A stretch of 64,000 nt of DNA from Uloborus plumipes (taxonomy: Eukaryota; Arthropoda; Arachnida; Araneae; Uloboridae). The notes under the pieces were generated by a model. That model searched no databases. It was not told where the DNA came from and saw nothing but the letters and a program-made list of their open reading frames with translations. Location: NCBI GenBank assembly GCA_038373865.1, contig JAXGGA010002266.1, positions 62,001 to 126,000 on the forward strand, read 5' to 3'. Below are positions 34,166 through 46,459 of this stretch, piece by piece (the first letter of the stretch is position 1; the number at the start of each line of letters is the position of its first letter). Made by a program: the position numbers and the translations under genes.

Positions 34166-34592
34166 TAATGCAACCCTCTCCTCCGAAACATGTCGACTTT
34201 TGACCCCTATAGACGTTCAACCTTTTCCAAAAGCAGGGCCATTAAAACGGACAATCAGAGGAAAAAACTGGAGGCACTGTACAATCCGAACCGGCACTCC
34301 AATTGAAAATAAACTGGAAAAAAAAAAGCTGAGAAAATAAAATAAAAACACTTTACGTTGATGGGACAAAGAAAGAAAACAAAAACAATGACTGCGAAAT
34401 CAAAGAATAATCATAAAGAAACTTTCAAAGAAGGAAGATATTAGTAGCACTGAAACTGATGAGCCTTTCTCTGATGCTATACCGTATGGCTGATAGTGAG
34501 GATGGCTATGATTTCTTGTTTCCTCAGTACCTCAGTACAATGATGAGAATAAAGATGAGCCATTTCTACTGGATCTGGTTTACCCCGGTATA
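34166..34592 (+). pseudogene. Tigger-like protein tail fragment
   Basis: After the hAT right TSD the plus strand reads a stretch with LLTPIDVQPFPKAGP and a basic region KRTIRGKNW, followed by RTGTPIEN. It resembles the region after the DDE domain in Tigger/pogo-like proteins, where a VRPFPKAxPRK motif is followed by TxTPEK. The upstream part in the same element (before 26360) is too decayed to align. Several stops follow. Family assignment is from memory. Confidence 0.5.
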
Positions 34593-36764
34593 CACCCAAA
34601 ATGTCGCCGGGAAAAAATGTCGCGGGTCAAAATGTCGCCGGTCCAAAATGTCGCCGGACAAAAATTTCGCGGGCCAAAATGTCGCCAGTCCAAATGTCGT
34701 CAGACAAAAATGTAGAAGGTCCGATTGTCCCAAAAATTTACGCTTTGTCCCAAAAATTAAAACATACGAAAAGGCTTTTTATCACCAACTTCGCAAAAGA
34801 TTGTTAATTGCTCTTGATGAACGTGTTCGTTAACGATAGCATGGACTAAAATTTTTTAAAAATACTATAAAAAAATTTACCCTTTCGACTTGTAACTGTT
34901 TCGAGCGTTTTCCAAGAAACAAATAGTTTTCAAATAAGCGTACGTTTTTTTTTTACAATAGCTTATTTCATCGTGACTCGCTATCTACCAACTAAAAAAC
35001 AAATAGATTATCAGCTCAAACCACTTTTAATTGATATCTTAAAGAAAATTTAAGTGTTAAAAAAGAAGCTGAAGAACAATGAAATGAATAAGACAGATAT
35101 AGTACAATTTTTGAAACTTGGTTTTAGTTCAAATTTCTTACATGATGGAAAACAAGTCTATATTATTTAATAATAGGGGTGTTTTAATTTTCTTTTACAT
35201 GCATAAAAGAAAGTATTAGATCAGTGAAAATTTGTCAATTTGGACGAATTTACACGTTCTGACGTGGGCTGAATTCAATTTTACCGTTTATTTTTTTAAA
35301 GGAAAATTTGTAAGTGTATCTGCGTGACCCATTTTTTGGGGGCGACTCTACCTCACAACTTACTGCATGAATTAGAATGAAATTTGGTACATACATGTAC
35401 CAATATGTGATTCAGTGTTGATTGGGTTTTGCCGCTAGTTCTTCCAAGGGAGTTTTTACATACAAGAATGCAATGCAACGTTTTCAGCACAGCGTGATTA
35501 CTATGTCTGAAGAAGGTTCAGGGGAAATCAAATAAAAAATTGGCCCATAGGAAGCGTTCAGACGATACGCCACAGCATCGAGGAAGCAAAGCAATTGAAC
35601 TTTTTATTTTTCATTATGTGAGTGATGTATATCAAGAAGTAATGCAAGTATTCAGACAACATTTTGGTTGTAGAATGGTCATAAAGGGCGAGATGCTTAT
35701 TCATTTCTGGCGTTAATCAGCTCAGACATGGCACTGTACCTTCGTTACAATCAGTATTTAAATGTGGAGTTGAATATGATACCATTTTTCCTCTTAACAT
35801 TTCACCTCCCTTCCACCACCCAGTTGTTACAAAGAAAGCAATAATTCCATGAACGAACGTGCCCTGTTCTGTTTTCCTATGCGTCCCTAGTTTGATTTCA
35901 AACGTCCCCAACCTACTCTTAAAGAAAATGTTCTAGAAGAAAACTGTCGGCTGCGTGGTGATTAAACGGTATTCCGTTTTTGCAAAAGGGGAAAAAAAAG
36001 CCTTTACAGCAAATTTATTTGTTTAATTTCTTTATGTGATAAAAAAAAGAAATAATCCTAAATATAGTTTAAAAAAACTAAAAAATACGCTTTTAGAGTA
36101 AATCAAATTCAAAAGAAGATTTTCAAAACTGTTGAATATCCGCTAAGTTTGCTTGCACTTATATGCATTTTGTGGACGATCGATGCCCAACTCAGAATTA
36201 ATGGCATATGCACTTATTATACATCAACATACAATATAGTTTAGCCTTTAGTATTAATAATGGTAGTATTAATATATATTACTTTTACGTTTGTAAAGAA
36301 CGTGAGTTTTATCTTTTATTCAGAGTTACATGCATACAAACAAACAAACCCACATGTGAAACTAATAGAAGCGTATTAAAAAGGAAGAAATTTAGCGTCA
36401 TTGGGCCCTAAGTACAGCCCCGAAAAAACTATATCATTACTTCGGTACTGAAACGATTTAAGCTTTAGAAGAAATCAATTTAGGTACATTTTTGTTAATA
36501 AATTAAGCTAATTTTCTAAACTGCTACGTTTAAAAAAAGTGACACAGGTGTGTTTATCATATCGTGATAAGCTTATTAGTAAACTTGAGCTACATAATTA
36601 AGCTGCATTAAATTTGTGAATTACTGGCTACATTAAATCTGTACTATGCACTTAGCGTCATTTTGGAACGGCTATATTTCGGACTGGTGACATTTTGGAT
36701 CGGCGGCATTTCGAACTGGCGACATTTTGGACTGGCGACATTTTGGACCGGCGACATTTTGGTG
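34593..36764. mobile_element. Element with iterated AAATGTCGCC ends
   Basis: The left end (34593-34735) consists of at least seven imperfect copies of a 16-18-bp unit around CAAAATGTCGCCGGTC. The right end (36650-36764) has about six copies in inverse orientation (GACATTTTGGACTGGC-like). Units vary by a few bases. The outermost bases, CACCCAAAATG and CACCAAAATG, form the TIR. No clear TSD is seen, so the boundaries are tentative. The interior has no recognisable gene. Confidence 0.65.
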
Positions 36765-37251
36765 AAAACTACGAAGTACATATTGAATGTGACTAGAGCC
36801 GCCAGACGTTCATCTGAATAGAAGATTAACTCTTCATTCAGATGAGTAAGAACCCATCTTTTGCAGTTGACATGAAGCATTTGTAACCTACCTACAAACC
36901 TACAATGCTCATACCTGTGTTTTAAAGCTTTGTTTTGATATATTATCTTATAATATATTTAAATAAATATTTAAAAAATAAAAAAAAATGTTATATTGCT
37001 GTAAATTTATCATTTCAAACAACGTTATGCCAACCTACCCCGACTCCGGGGTAAGTTGGCGGCACTGTTGAAGAGCCTTCGGAGAATATTTTTCACGAAT
37101 TCCCCAGTGAATTTCAAATGATGTTCCTAGTGGTTTTTTGTAGCCAAGATGTTACCCTATTAGAGGCATAAATTACTTTTACCATAAGTATAACAGAAAA
37201 AATTAGAAAAATCGAGAAGTAAAAACTATGCCAAATAGCCATGGTCTCCCC

Positions 37252-40050
37252 TATTTAAAAAAATATTTCTTTTTTTGCATCGTAAATTTTTCATTGCAAT
37301 TTTTAGGATTTGTCTTTCATGAGTTTTGAATCGCAAACTGCGATGCGATACAGCTTATTTCCAACGCTGGCCGGGCTTGGGTACAATGTTCTAGAAATTA
37401 TTACTCTGTATTTTTTTTCATTAAGTATTTCCTTATTTACAAACCAAGAGCTCATAGCAATATGTAAATTTTCAGAATATTTTATGTCACCTTAAACAGA
37501 TCACTTTTATAACTTGTTCATGTGTTTGCAAGTTAATAAAAAACTCAATGTTTTAAAAATGACATTTTTTTAATAGAAAAAACGAAAACTAATACAAAAA
37601 ACTTAAACAAATGTATGTAACTAAAATAAATGAATAATAGTCGTTTCAATGAAGGAGTACATGGTACAGACACACGTTGAATGTTAATTTGACAGGAATA
37701 ATTTGCTCTAATAAACACAATAAGTTTTTTAAAAAATAAGGGGTATTTTTCCAATTAAAAGGAGCATCAACTTAAGCATTTCAGATGATAACAGAAAATT
37801 TTAAATCAGTACCATAATTTGCCATTGTATATTAACTTGGATGGAATTTGACTCATCCATTATTATACAATTAAATTGGAGAGAAAATTAACAATGTTTT
37901 AAGTGCTGTTTCATATATTATTTGAACAATGTACTTAAATGATCATAGTTAGAGTACAAATTCTCTTATTTATGTTAAAGTGACCTTCCTTATCCAACAA
38001 TAAAGAGGTATTTCACATGATTAGAAACATTGATTTATTTATTTTCTGTTGCGGACTTGAGATTTAAAAAAAATGTAAAAACACATTATATTTTTATCAG
38101 AAACTAATCAAAAGGAAAATTATTTTTCCTTTAGCAAAAGTTTTAGCTCAAAATATTCTACAGGCATTTATTAAACAGCTATATTAAAAAGTAAATTTTT
38201 CTGCCGCTTGAGTGGTATACTGAATTTTTGGTATTTTTGTGAGAAGATAATTGACCAGATTTTGAATGTCATCAGACTTGCATCCTACCAAATCAGAAAT
38301 ATAGTCATATAGCTATTGTGTAGTCATTCTATGGTCTATAATTTCAATTTTTCTCGATGAAACTGACAAAAAGATATTAAATTTATAAAGACTTAATCTT
38401 AATTCTGCGCCATGGAGACTGCAAGAAAACATAAATTACTTAATATTTTATAAGCAAAACGTATTTTTTTATTTTATTTATTATTATTTATTTATTTTTT
38501 TTTTTTCGATTATATCTTAAATCTAAAGCCATATCATTTCCAACTCTACTTGTTTCTTAAAAATTTTATTTAAAAAAACAACAATCATTTTTCAAGAGTT
38601 GCTGAAAATGTACTTATTATAAGAAGTAATATGTAACAAATTTTGTTGGATAACATGTTATCTTTCACTGCCAAATAAAACTCAATTTTTTTTAGTAGCG
38701 TGTCATAATGATGTTCCTTGAACTATTTTGGCAAAAAATGTTTACACTAACGATGGGCATGTAATCAAATTTAGAATTAAGATTCATTTGATCATGATGA
38801 ATTTGTTTTTTTTTAAAAAAAAAGGAAAATTCCAGTTAAAATTTTGCAATTGTTACTCTTTTTACTAACAACACAAACCCTCTTTTTCCAAAATTTTACT
38901 TTGATTTACTTTAAAGAACACTTTAGTCTATGTTGATTTAAACCCCCTACTAGTATTATTTCTTAGTCTGGTAGTGGCTAAAGAGATTTCCAATTTTTTC
39001 ATCCATGACTGCACATGTGTTTATAAAGCAAATGTTTCTTCAGTAAAGCAGTAAAAATTGTCTATTTTATAAATATTGCTTATAAAGTAAGCTTTTCTTC
39101 TTTTCTAGATCATATGAAAACTCCTTAAAGGGGTGCAAATGTAGTTAACATTTTATAGCTTATGAACGCGTTTCAGCACATTAGGAAATATTTAAATAAA
39201 GGAAGTAGGTATGATGGGGAAAATACAACAGGTTTGATTTGAAAATGGAAGAGCAATAACTTTTTCTAATTCAAATATTAGAGCAAGAAAGAAATTGTTT
39301 TGAGAATGATATGAGAAAATGCAAAGTAGTTAAACTTAAAATACATAAAACACCAAATCAATAAGTAAGACATTTAAGTATAAAATGTAAAAAACACAAA
39401 GCTCACAGAGAACTATAAACAAGTGTGTATCATGTTTACAAAATATCACTTTCAGTTATGACTGGTATGTACAAATTTTACTTTTTTTACATAAAACAGG
39501 CATTTTCAATAAAAAATAAGAATGACTGGAGGAAAAAAAAAGCATTCTAAAGTTTTCCATACAACATTGATCAAGGTCTTTTTCAGACTATCATCCTGAG
39601 ATTTATGTAGATACTTCGATTTTTTTCCAAACAATCGTGTATAAAAAGTATTAAAAGTACCATATATATCTTTTATATAAAAAATGTTGTTAGTTCTAAT
39701 TGACTGTGTATTGGTAGAAATGATGAGGAGTCAATATGCAGAACTAGTCCCTTGCGCAAATTTATGAAAGAATGGTTGTCTCTAGCATAAGTAAGGATCC
39801 AAAGTGAGATCATGACCCTCCTTAAATGACCTAATACTGCATAAAGCTGCATTTTAGGATTTATGTTTCAAAAAACTCGCCCTAAATTGAACCCAAATAT
39901 TGCACTTCGACAAGTCCCTTTCTGATTATGAACCCCCTCCAAAATCAGAAGCAGGATCCACTCTTGGACTCTGGAAACCTTTCTTTTATATAGTACCACT
40001 ATTCTTGATTGCCATTACATGAATTTTGATGCCCAGTCTAATGCTACACA
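37252..40050. other. AT-rich DNA without recognised gene
   Basis: About 2.8 kb with no repeat, TIR pair or credible coding sequence that I can support. It could be intronic or intergenic host DNA. Confidence 0.4.
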
Positions 40051-40054
40051 TATT

Positions 40055-40590
40055 ATATAGATCTATTTCAAATAAATCTAAGAAGGTTCTCTGCCTTTAT
40101 TTAGAAATTTGATGAAACATTATTTGCAGTATGCTATTCAGTTTTGGTCTCTTTATCTTAAGAAAGATATTAATTTATTGTAAAAAGGGTTCAAAGAAGG
40201 GCTAAAAGGTTAGTAAATGGTCTTTCTAATTTAGACTATGATTACAGACTTAGAATGCTTAATATATATAGTCTTCAGCAAAGGAGAGTCAGAGGGGATA
40301 TGATTACGCTTAAATTTATCAAAATGAAAGATGTTGCTGGGCTAAATTTTTCCATAGAAAACAGGACAAGGAGACATAGTTTTAAGCAATTCAAATCTCA
40401 GACTAACCAGAAAATTAGGAAAAAATACTATTTTAGTAAGGTTGTGGGCATTTAGAACAGCTTATCGAAAGAGGTTGTAATGAAGTTCATAGTTTTAAAA
40501 GGGCCATTGATATTTATTGAAGACCATAAATTGACCATGACTAGTCTAGCTGGGCCCAGTGCCTGTCTGGTCGTCTCATTTGTATTTAAA
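40055..40590 (+). pseudogene. CR1-like LINE, 3' fragment
   Basis: The plus strand matches the 3' end of the LINE ORF2 seen at 49375-52143: QFWSLYLKKDINLL-, RRAKRLVNGLSNLDYD- and RVRGDMITLKFIKMKDV-like stretches in changing frames, then the 3' UTR (CTAGCTGGGCCCAGTGCCTG) and a tail with ATTTGTATTT. It is 5'-truncated, the usual outcome of target-primed reverse transcription, and carries frameshifts and stops. Confidence 0.85.
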
Positions 40591-42202
40591 AATATACATT
40601 TGATGCCACTCAAATTTTGCGACATAACAAAGTTTTCAACGTTATATGAAAATACCATATAAACCAGAGGTGGATATCCTCTCAAAAAGGATACTGCACC
40701 CGTTTCAAATGTTATGGAAAATTCCCCAAGAAGAAGGGGGGGAAATACTAATACACCCAAAACCATCCAAATCCAATCTAAAGAGTTCAATAGCACTTTT
40801 CCTCTTCAGTATCCACATGTAAACTAATGCAGATGAATATAACACATACTTAGCTTTAAATTGAAACTCTTTTTTGATGACATAAATAAGTGTGAAACAC
40901 CATACTAACAACAGATATTATACTTTTTCCCATCAGAAACAGATGCATCCAAATGAAAAAAAAGTTATAGTTGTTAATCTGTTTCAAAGAAGGCTTATAG
41001 CAGTGCGCTGCCCTGTTTTGAATACTCTTCTGGATGCAGAGCACTGCTTTTCTAAACGATCTCTTGAGGTTGAAAATTTATCCATTTGATGGAAATATTT
41101 AGAACAGAGCTTCTATGATCTGGTCTAGTATTTTCTCAATGTCAGGTAGTATTTTCTCAATGAAGATCAGAGTTAGCTTTCCAAATCATACAGTCTGCAC
41201 CCTATTTCTACTCTTGTCTGTCCTTCTATTCTCAAAGTTCAATTTTTAGTTTCTTCCAAGAAAATGAGTTTTATATTTTCGTAATGCCTAATTGTTTGAA
41301 TTGTGTGTCACTTGCTACTTGAAATGCATTGTAGCAAAAGCAAAGAACATTAAATGGAAAACAAAAGTTACATTTTCCTGTATTTAAGCAGCTTAATTGA
41401 AGTATTTTTCAATGTTTCAAACAATAGGAAATATGTGATCTAAGATGAAGAGCAGCACAAATACCTTAAAATGAATACTGAAAGATTTCTATATGCGTCA
41501 CAAACATAAATAGCTTTAAATTCCATTCTAGTTTGAAACCATCTTCATGAAATTGCTCCCTGTAAACTAAAACATAAGTAATTAGGCAGTTTTCCTAAAA
41601 GTTACCTGGTCTATTCAGTTTAACTGCTTGTGTAAGGGAACTAGCAAATGAAAAAATAAGATCATGAGCTCCATACATGAACAAGGATTTTTGCATATCT
41701 CACGAAAATTTGCAATGAGTTCAAGGAATGTAAGTATAGGAGTTGCAGCACAATCAGCAAACAAATCTCTTGAATTTCTTACACATAAAACCAGAAAAAT
41801 ATTATAAAAAACTTATATAAAATACATTATTTTGCATTTGGTATCAAATTCACTGGAAATTGAATATTATTTGAATCTCTTATTTAAAAATCAAAATAAA
41901 AGCAGTAAAATATATCAAGCATATTTTGCACATATGTTAAAAAAATCAAATCCAAGTAAAATAAAAGGAAAGATGATTTTGAATGTTTTAACATTTTCTG
42001 GATAAAAACTTTTAAAACTAATTTGTTAAAAAAAACAATGTCTTTTTTGCAATAGAAACAATAGCAATTATTAAATTTGCAATAAACAAATTTTTACCTA
42101 TTGAATTTAGACAACAATAAGCTAAACAAGTGATGATTTTCAAATTTTCAGAGCCTGAAAATGCACTTTGAAAAAGAAAATTTCACCCAATATTAACATA
42201 GC
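40591..42202. other. AT-rich DNA without recognised gene
   Basis: No supported gene, repeat or TIR pair. Only short frames are present on both strands. Confidence 0.4.
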
Positions 42203-42206
42203 TTAA

Positions 42207-42867
42207 GGGAGGATTCTGCTTTAGAAGGCAATTTTTTTGAGATCTTTTTTTAGTATTAAAAAAAGCAAGTGAAGCGAATATTTTATATTATTTTATTACA
42301 TGTATGAACATGGAGGAAAAACGTTTTTTTAGAAAAAAATATTCACATGCAACCGATTTTTAAGCCCATTCGTGCAACTGCTGTTTTCAATCGGCGGGAC
42401 ACATAGAGCTTGTAATTTTCATCTGAAAAAAAAAAGCACCATTTTAATTTTCATATATTTTTCTTCTATTTGAACTAAAAATATTCCCGAAAAAAAAATT
42501 CTTAACAATTTTTAAGCAAGTTGAAATGATTTTGTTTTTAAACCTGAGAAGAAATTCAAAATTCATATATATTTTAGTTATTTTTAGTTCATATAGAAAA
42601 AAAAAATAAATGAAAATTAAAATAGTCTTTTATTTATTTTTTTTTTTTTTTCCGATAAAAATTACAAGCTCAATCTGTCCTGCCAATTGAAAACAGCAGT
42701 TGCATGAATGTACATAAAAAGCGGTTGCGTCGTTGCATGTGAATTTTTTCCTCGGGTTCAGATATGTAATAAAATAATCTAAAAAGTTCGCCAGACTTGT
42801 TTTTTTTATCCTTAAAAAATTCCCCAAAAATAGATTTTTTTGAGCCTTCTAAAGCAGGATCCCCCCC
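42207..42867. mobile_element. Palindromic TTAA MITE, 661 bp
   Basis: TTAA at 42203-42206 and 42868-42871 flanks ends GGGAGGATTCTGCTTTAGAA and, read back, GGGGGGGATCCTGCTTTAGA. The inverted similarity continues deep into both arms (AACTGCTGTTTTCAATCGGC on the left matches GCCAATTGAAAACAGCAGTT on the right), so most of it is palindromic. Non-coding. Confidence 0.8.
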
Positions 42868-42976
42868 TTAATGCTGTAGCTGCATATAAAAGCTAGCAGC
42901 ATTCATTCATGCAAATTCAACATGTCATTATGCTTCATTCACATGTAATATCGGCGAGTAGCAAAAGAGCAAAAGG

Positions 42977-42982
42977 TTTATT
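42977..42982 (-). promoter_or_regulatory. Putative poly(A) signal for the zinc-finger gene
   Basis: AATAAA on the minus strand, about 120 bases after the stop codon of the zinc-finger ORF. Position and motif fit a 3' end signal, but AATAAA is common in AT-rich DNA. Confidence 0.4.
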
Positions 42983-43099
42983 AGGTTATGACGAGAAATG
43001 ACAACTTTCAAAAACCTCTCATTCAATATTTAAGTAGATAAAATATTTTTTTTTCTCCATGTAATTAATGTTTTCAAAATGCTTTCTGAACTTTTTCAT

Positions 43100-43684
43100 T
43101 TAATTTTTAAGAGATGTTTTTGATTGATATTTCTTTTCCTTTTCATGCAACTCCATGTGAGAACGGTATCGTCCCATGTAGGAAAAGGACTTGTTACAAA
43201 ATGAGCATGTATATGGTTTTTCTTTTTCATGCACAAGCATGTGATTTCTCAAATTGACATCTGAAATAAAATGTTTTGAGCAAACAGGACACTGGAAAAT
43301 AGTTTTCTGATTAACTGCGTATTGTTTTGTTGAACTATTCACAATTCTAACACTCCGTAGGGGGATACTCGCTTTTGGAGTTATTGGTTTTTCATCGTCA
43401 GAATCATCATCAATGACTATTTCATCACATATGTTCACATTCGATGGCTTTTTTAAACTTTTTGATTTATAAGACACATTTTTACTAGTGGTGGCGGTAA
43501 AAGATGATGCACGAGACTTGTTTTTTTCTTCAAATTCTTTGATGAGAATTTTGAATTCTTCTTCCTTAGAATGACGCATGAGATGTTTAGCAAGTAGAAG
43601 GTCCGAGGGAAACTGTTTGTCACAAATAACACAAGAATCACTAACATATGGCTCAGATGTGCTTTCATCACTGGCACCTGACAT
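43100..43684 (-). CDS. C2H2 zinc-finger protein exon (likely host gene)
   Basis: The open frame of about 194 residues starts at ATG 43682-43684 and ends at the stop at 43100. Three C2H2 fingers are visible: CVICDKQF with Cys18, Cys21, His34 and His38; CPVCSKHF with Cys132, Cys135, His148 and His152; CSFCNKSF with Cys160, Cys163, His176 and His180. The last two are joined by a HEKEKPY linker like the classical TGEKP. Between finger 1 and fingers 2-3 lies a lysine- and serine-rich region with an acidic IDDDSDDEK patch. It probably binds DNA in the nucleus. An in-frame TAA lies just upstream and CCAAAGTGCAG (a possible splice acceptor) ends 2 bases before the ATG, so this may be a terminal exon whose upstream exons are further right or lost. 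It has no TE context of its own. Confidence 0.72.
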   Translation of the reverse strand: MSGASDESTSEPYVSDSCVICDKQFPSDLLLAKHLMRHSKEEEFKILIKEFEEKNKSRASSFTATTSKNVSYKSKSLKKPSNVNICDEIVIDDDSDDEKPITPKASIPLRSVRIVNSSTKQYAVNQKTIFQCPVCSKHFISDVNLRNHMLVHEKEKPYTCSFCNKSFSYMGRYRSHMELHEKEKKYQSKTSLKN

Positions 43685-43725
43685 AGCTGCACTTTGGAAA
43701 TCAAAATGGGATTATAATTCCTGGA

Positions 43726-43796
43726 ACAAAACTTTTTCTTCTACTTCTCTATCACTCCAAAACAAAACTTTTTCTTCTACTTCTCTATCCTTCCAA
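43726..43796. repeat. Tandem duplication of about 35 bp
   Basis: AACAAAACTTTTTCTTCTAC followed by TTCTCTATC occurs twice in direct order, immediately upstream of the zinc-finger ORF on its coding strand. It could affect the presumed intron/acceptor region. Confidence 0.8.
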
Positions 43797-44133
43797 ATGA
43801 ATTAATCATATCTAAAAAAGAAAGAATAAAAACTATACTATTTCTTTATAACCAGTAATGGGCAGTCTACCCAAGAAGTGTTTAGAATGTCTTTAACAGA
43901 AATAAAAGTTTTCATTTCTCATTTTTTTGACTAAAAGACACAAAATAAGAAAACAATATCTCATTTTTTTTTTTTTTTTTGTTTGTCAAACAGTTTTAAA
44001 ATTTGCTACAAGTTGATCAAACCACGCGACCTCAATAAGCGGTCAATCCAAGCATAAAAAGAAATGAAAGGATATTATCATGACAACCCATACCGTAGCT
44101 TCTGTCAGACAGTAGGTTTCGTGAAGGAGTATG

Positions 44134-45186
44134 TAAATTAGCTGATTTTGGAATAAGAGGTAAAATTCTAGTTTGGGTTAGAAATTGGCTAACAGGAAGG
44201 AAATAAAGAGTAGTTGTTAGGGGTAACTAGTCTAAATGGAGTGAGGTTTTAAGTGGGGTTCCCCAAGGATCAGTTTTAGGTCCGCTTTTGTTTATTATTT
44301 TTATAAATGATATTCATGAAAATATTTCTGGAAACATGAATTGTTTTGCTGATGATGTAAAAATTATAGGGGTTGTAGAAAATGACGAACAAGTAAATCA
44401 GCTGCTGGATTTGGATCATATTACTAAATGGACAGACAAGTGGGGTATGGCAGTAAATGTCGGGAAATGTCAAGTGCTGCATTTAGGTCATGCAAATAAG
44501 CATACACGCTATTATTTACATGGTTCAGTCATTAGTAAGGCAGATAATGTGATGGATCTGGTTGTCTTAATAAATCAGGACTTCCAAGTTTAGCCAACAG
44601 TGCAGCATAGCTAGTAACAAAGCCAATAGGATGCTTGTATTTATTAATAGATCTATTTCAAACAAATATAAAAAAGTTCTTCTGCCTCCATATAGAAGTT
44701 TGGTAATACCTCAATTGGAGTATGTTGTTCAGTTTTGGTCTCCTTATCTGAAGAAAGATGTTAATTTATTGGAAAGGGTACAAAGAAGGGCCACAAGGTT
44801 AGTAAATGGATTTTCTAATTTAGACTATGATTCCAGACTTCGAATGCTTAATATATATAGTCTTGAGCAAAGGAGAATCAGAGGGGACATGATTCAGTTG
44901 TTTAAATTTATTAAAATGAATGATGTTGCAGGGTTAGATTTTTGCACGGAAAGCAGGACAAGGGGTCATTGTTTCAAGCTGTTTAAATCTCAGGCTAATC
45001 TAGAAATTTGAAAAAATTACTATTTTAGCAGGGTAGTGGGAACTTGGACATTTTACCGGAAGAGGCGGTAAGGAGCAATGGAGTAGATAGTTTTAAGAGG
45101 GTCATTGATCTTCATTGGGGTCTTTAATTTGACTAGGACCAGCCCAGTTGGGCCCAGAGCCTCCTGCTGGTCCTTGCATTTCTATT
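44134..45186 (+). pseudogene. CR1-like LINE, 5'-truncated copy
   Basis: The plus strand carries the second half of the reverse transcriptase and the C-terminal domain: GVPQGSVLG, then MNCFADDVKI (catalytic Asp pair retained), then KWTDKWGMAVNVGKCQVLHL and RRATRLVNGFSNLDYDSRL. Frames break near 44590 (stop after DFQV) and 45010. The 3' UTR ends at 45186 with the tail CATTTCTATTTGTATTTGTA. It belongs to the same family as the copies at 47396 and 49375. Confidence 0.88.
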
Positions 45187-45364
45187 TGTATTTGTATGCA
45201 CTATGATAGATGTAGACAAACCGAAATTCGTCGGAAGTTGCATTTTTGGAACTTATATTTCAAAAAATTTGCTTGGACGAATCCATAGATGCTACCATTT
45301 TCTTTAACATTATTGAAAATGGTCTGCAATTTTGCATTAGGGACTGAGGGAGGGCATTGAACAT
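45187..45364. other. Host flank of the large foldback
   Basis: Unique-looking sequence ending in TTGAACAT (45357-45364), the left TSD of the next element. Confidence 0.4.
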
Positions 45365-45926
45365 TAGGGTGTATCGAAAAAAACTTTTTTTCGAAATTCA
45401 ATTTACTAAGTTGATAAAAAGTTGCCCCTACCTACCCACATATTTCACAAAAAATTTCAGTCTAATCAGAAATTGTTTAGGTGTTCTGCACGAAGCCTAA
45501 AGTTTGTGAATTTCTTCAAAAATATGATTTTTTTTCTATTTTTTTAAATATTAAGAATAAATGTTAAAAATAATTCAAGTTGAAAAATGTACACCGCAAA
45601 GTTGGAGGACGAATATGGGTTTGAAAAAAAGCATATTAAACAACATTTAAATCTCCCACATGTATTCTTAACTTACGTAATTTTCACCAAAACTAGCATT
45701 TTACAAGGCCATGCGGCTTGGTTAGAAACTTGTTTATGAATGTGGAATCTAACTGAATTAACACTTGAAACTGGGAATCATATGTGATTTATGTGTAGTA
45801 AAAAGTTAAATAATATAAACTATAAAAAGAATCTAAGCCCCTCGTCGCACAGTGCCATCGTTCTATCGGGGGCCCCCGTGATGATAAACGAAATACAGCT
45901 CCGCTAGCCTATTAGCTTCTTTAGGA

Positions 45927-46458
45927 TTGCAGAAGAACATATATCTTTGGTTGAGGAAACAGACTAAATATTTCGGACATGGTGCTCCAGTAAATGGCTC
46001 AGGAAAAGAAATTGTAGCTTCAGTTTCACGATTTATGAAAAAAAAAGTTCTATTGATAATGAACATAAAAGCTATCGGTTGTGATGGCACATCAGTTAAC
46101 ACTGGAAAATTAAATGATGCTATTAGACTTCCAGAAAAGTATTTAGAACCCTCACTAGAAGCCGTGGTATGTTTTCTTCATTTAATGAATTACCACTTAG
46201 AAAGTTAATGGTGGCTCTTGATAGACCGACTACTGGACAAAATTCTTTTAGTTAAACTATTGGAGAATTCTAACAATATTGCTAAGATCTAGCAGTCATG
46301 AACTTTAAGAAACGCGTTTTACCAGAAGTCAGAAGTTGATGTCAAAGGATTGAGTCAAAAATACTTATGAGATGTGTCAAAAGCTGTAATGTCTGGCAAA
46401 TGTTCTAAAAATTTAGCAGAAAGGAACCCTGCAAGCTTTTCCCATGCAAGATGGCTTC
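45927..46458 (+). pseudogene. hAT-like transposase fragment, left arm
   Basis: A plus-strand stretch reads KYFGHGAPVNGSGKEIVASV, then IMNIKAIGCDGTSVNTGKLN, then FLHLMNYHLE with later frame breaks. I recall the phrase KAIGCDGTxVNTG followed by LHxNELPLRHL from a large group of arthropod hAT-like transposases, where the first Asp is catalytic. The same reading occurs on the opposite strand at 62613-62849 (IMNIKAINCDGTSVNTE). No complete gene remains. Confidence 0.6.
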
Positions 46459-46459
46459 T

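Larger units (their letters stand above)
25755..37251 (+). mobile_element. pogo/Tigger-like host element, heavily interrupted
   Basis: Ends are GGGGAGACCGGGGCTATTTG at 25755 and, read back from 37251, GGGGAGACCATGGCTATTTG. A TA follows on the right, while the left has AA, probably mutated. Subterminal GCATAAGGGGTACTTTGGCA-type and CAACCTACCCCGACTCCGGG-type sequences fit a family whose ends repeat the phrase TTGGCA. Its own interior is only 25755-26359, 34166-34592 and 36765-37251; the rest is inserted. The remaining coding piece at 34166 fits the C-terminal tail of Tigger-like proteins. Confidence 0.7.

Noticed and set aside
34593..34735. CRISPR-like short repeats
   Set aside because: Units of 16-18 bp abut each other without spacers and appear inverted at the other end of an element.
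37310..39700. A host gene in the 37-40 kb AT-rich region
   Set aside because: Only frames under 70 residues with no motif; no splice-consistent chain could be built by eye.
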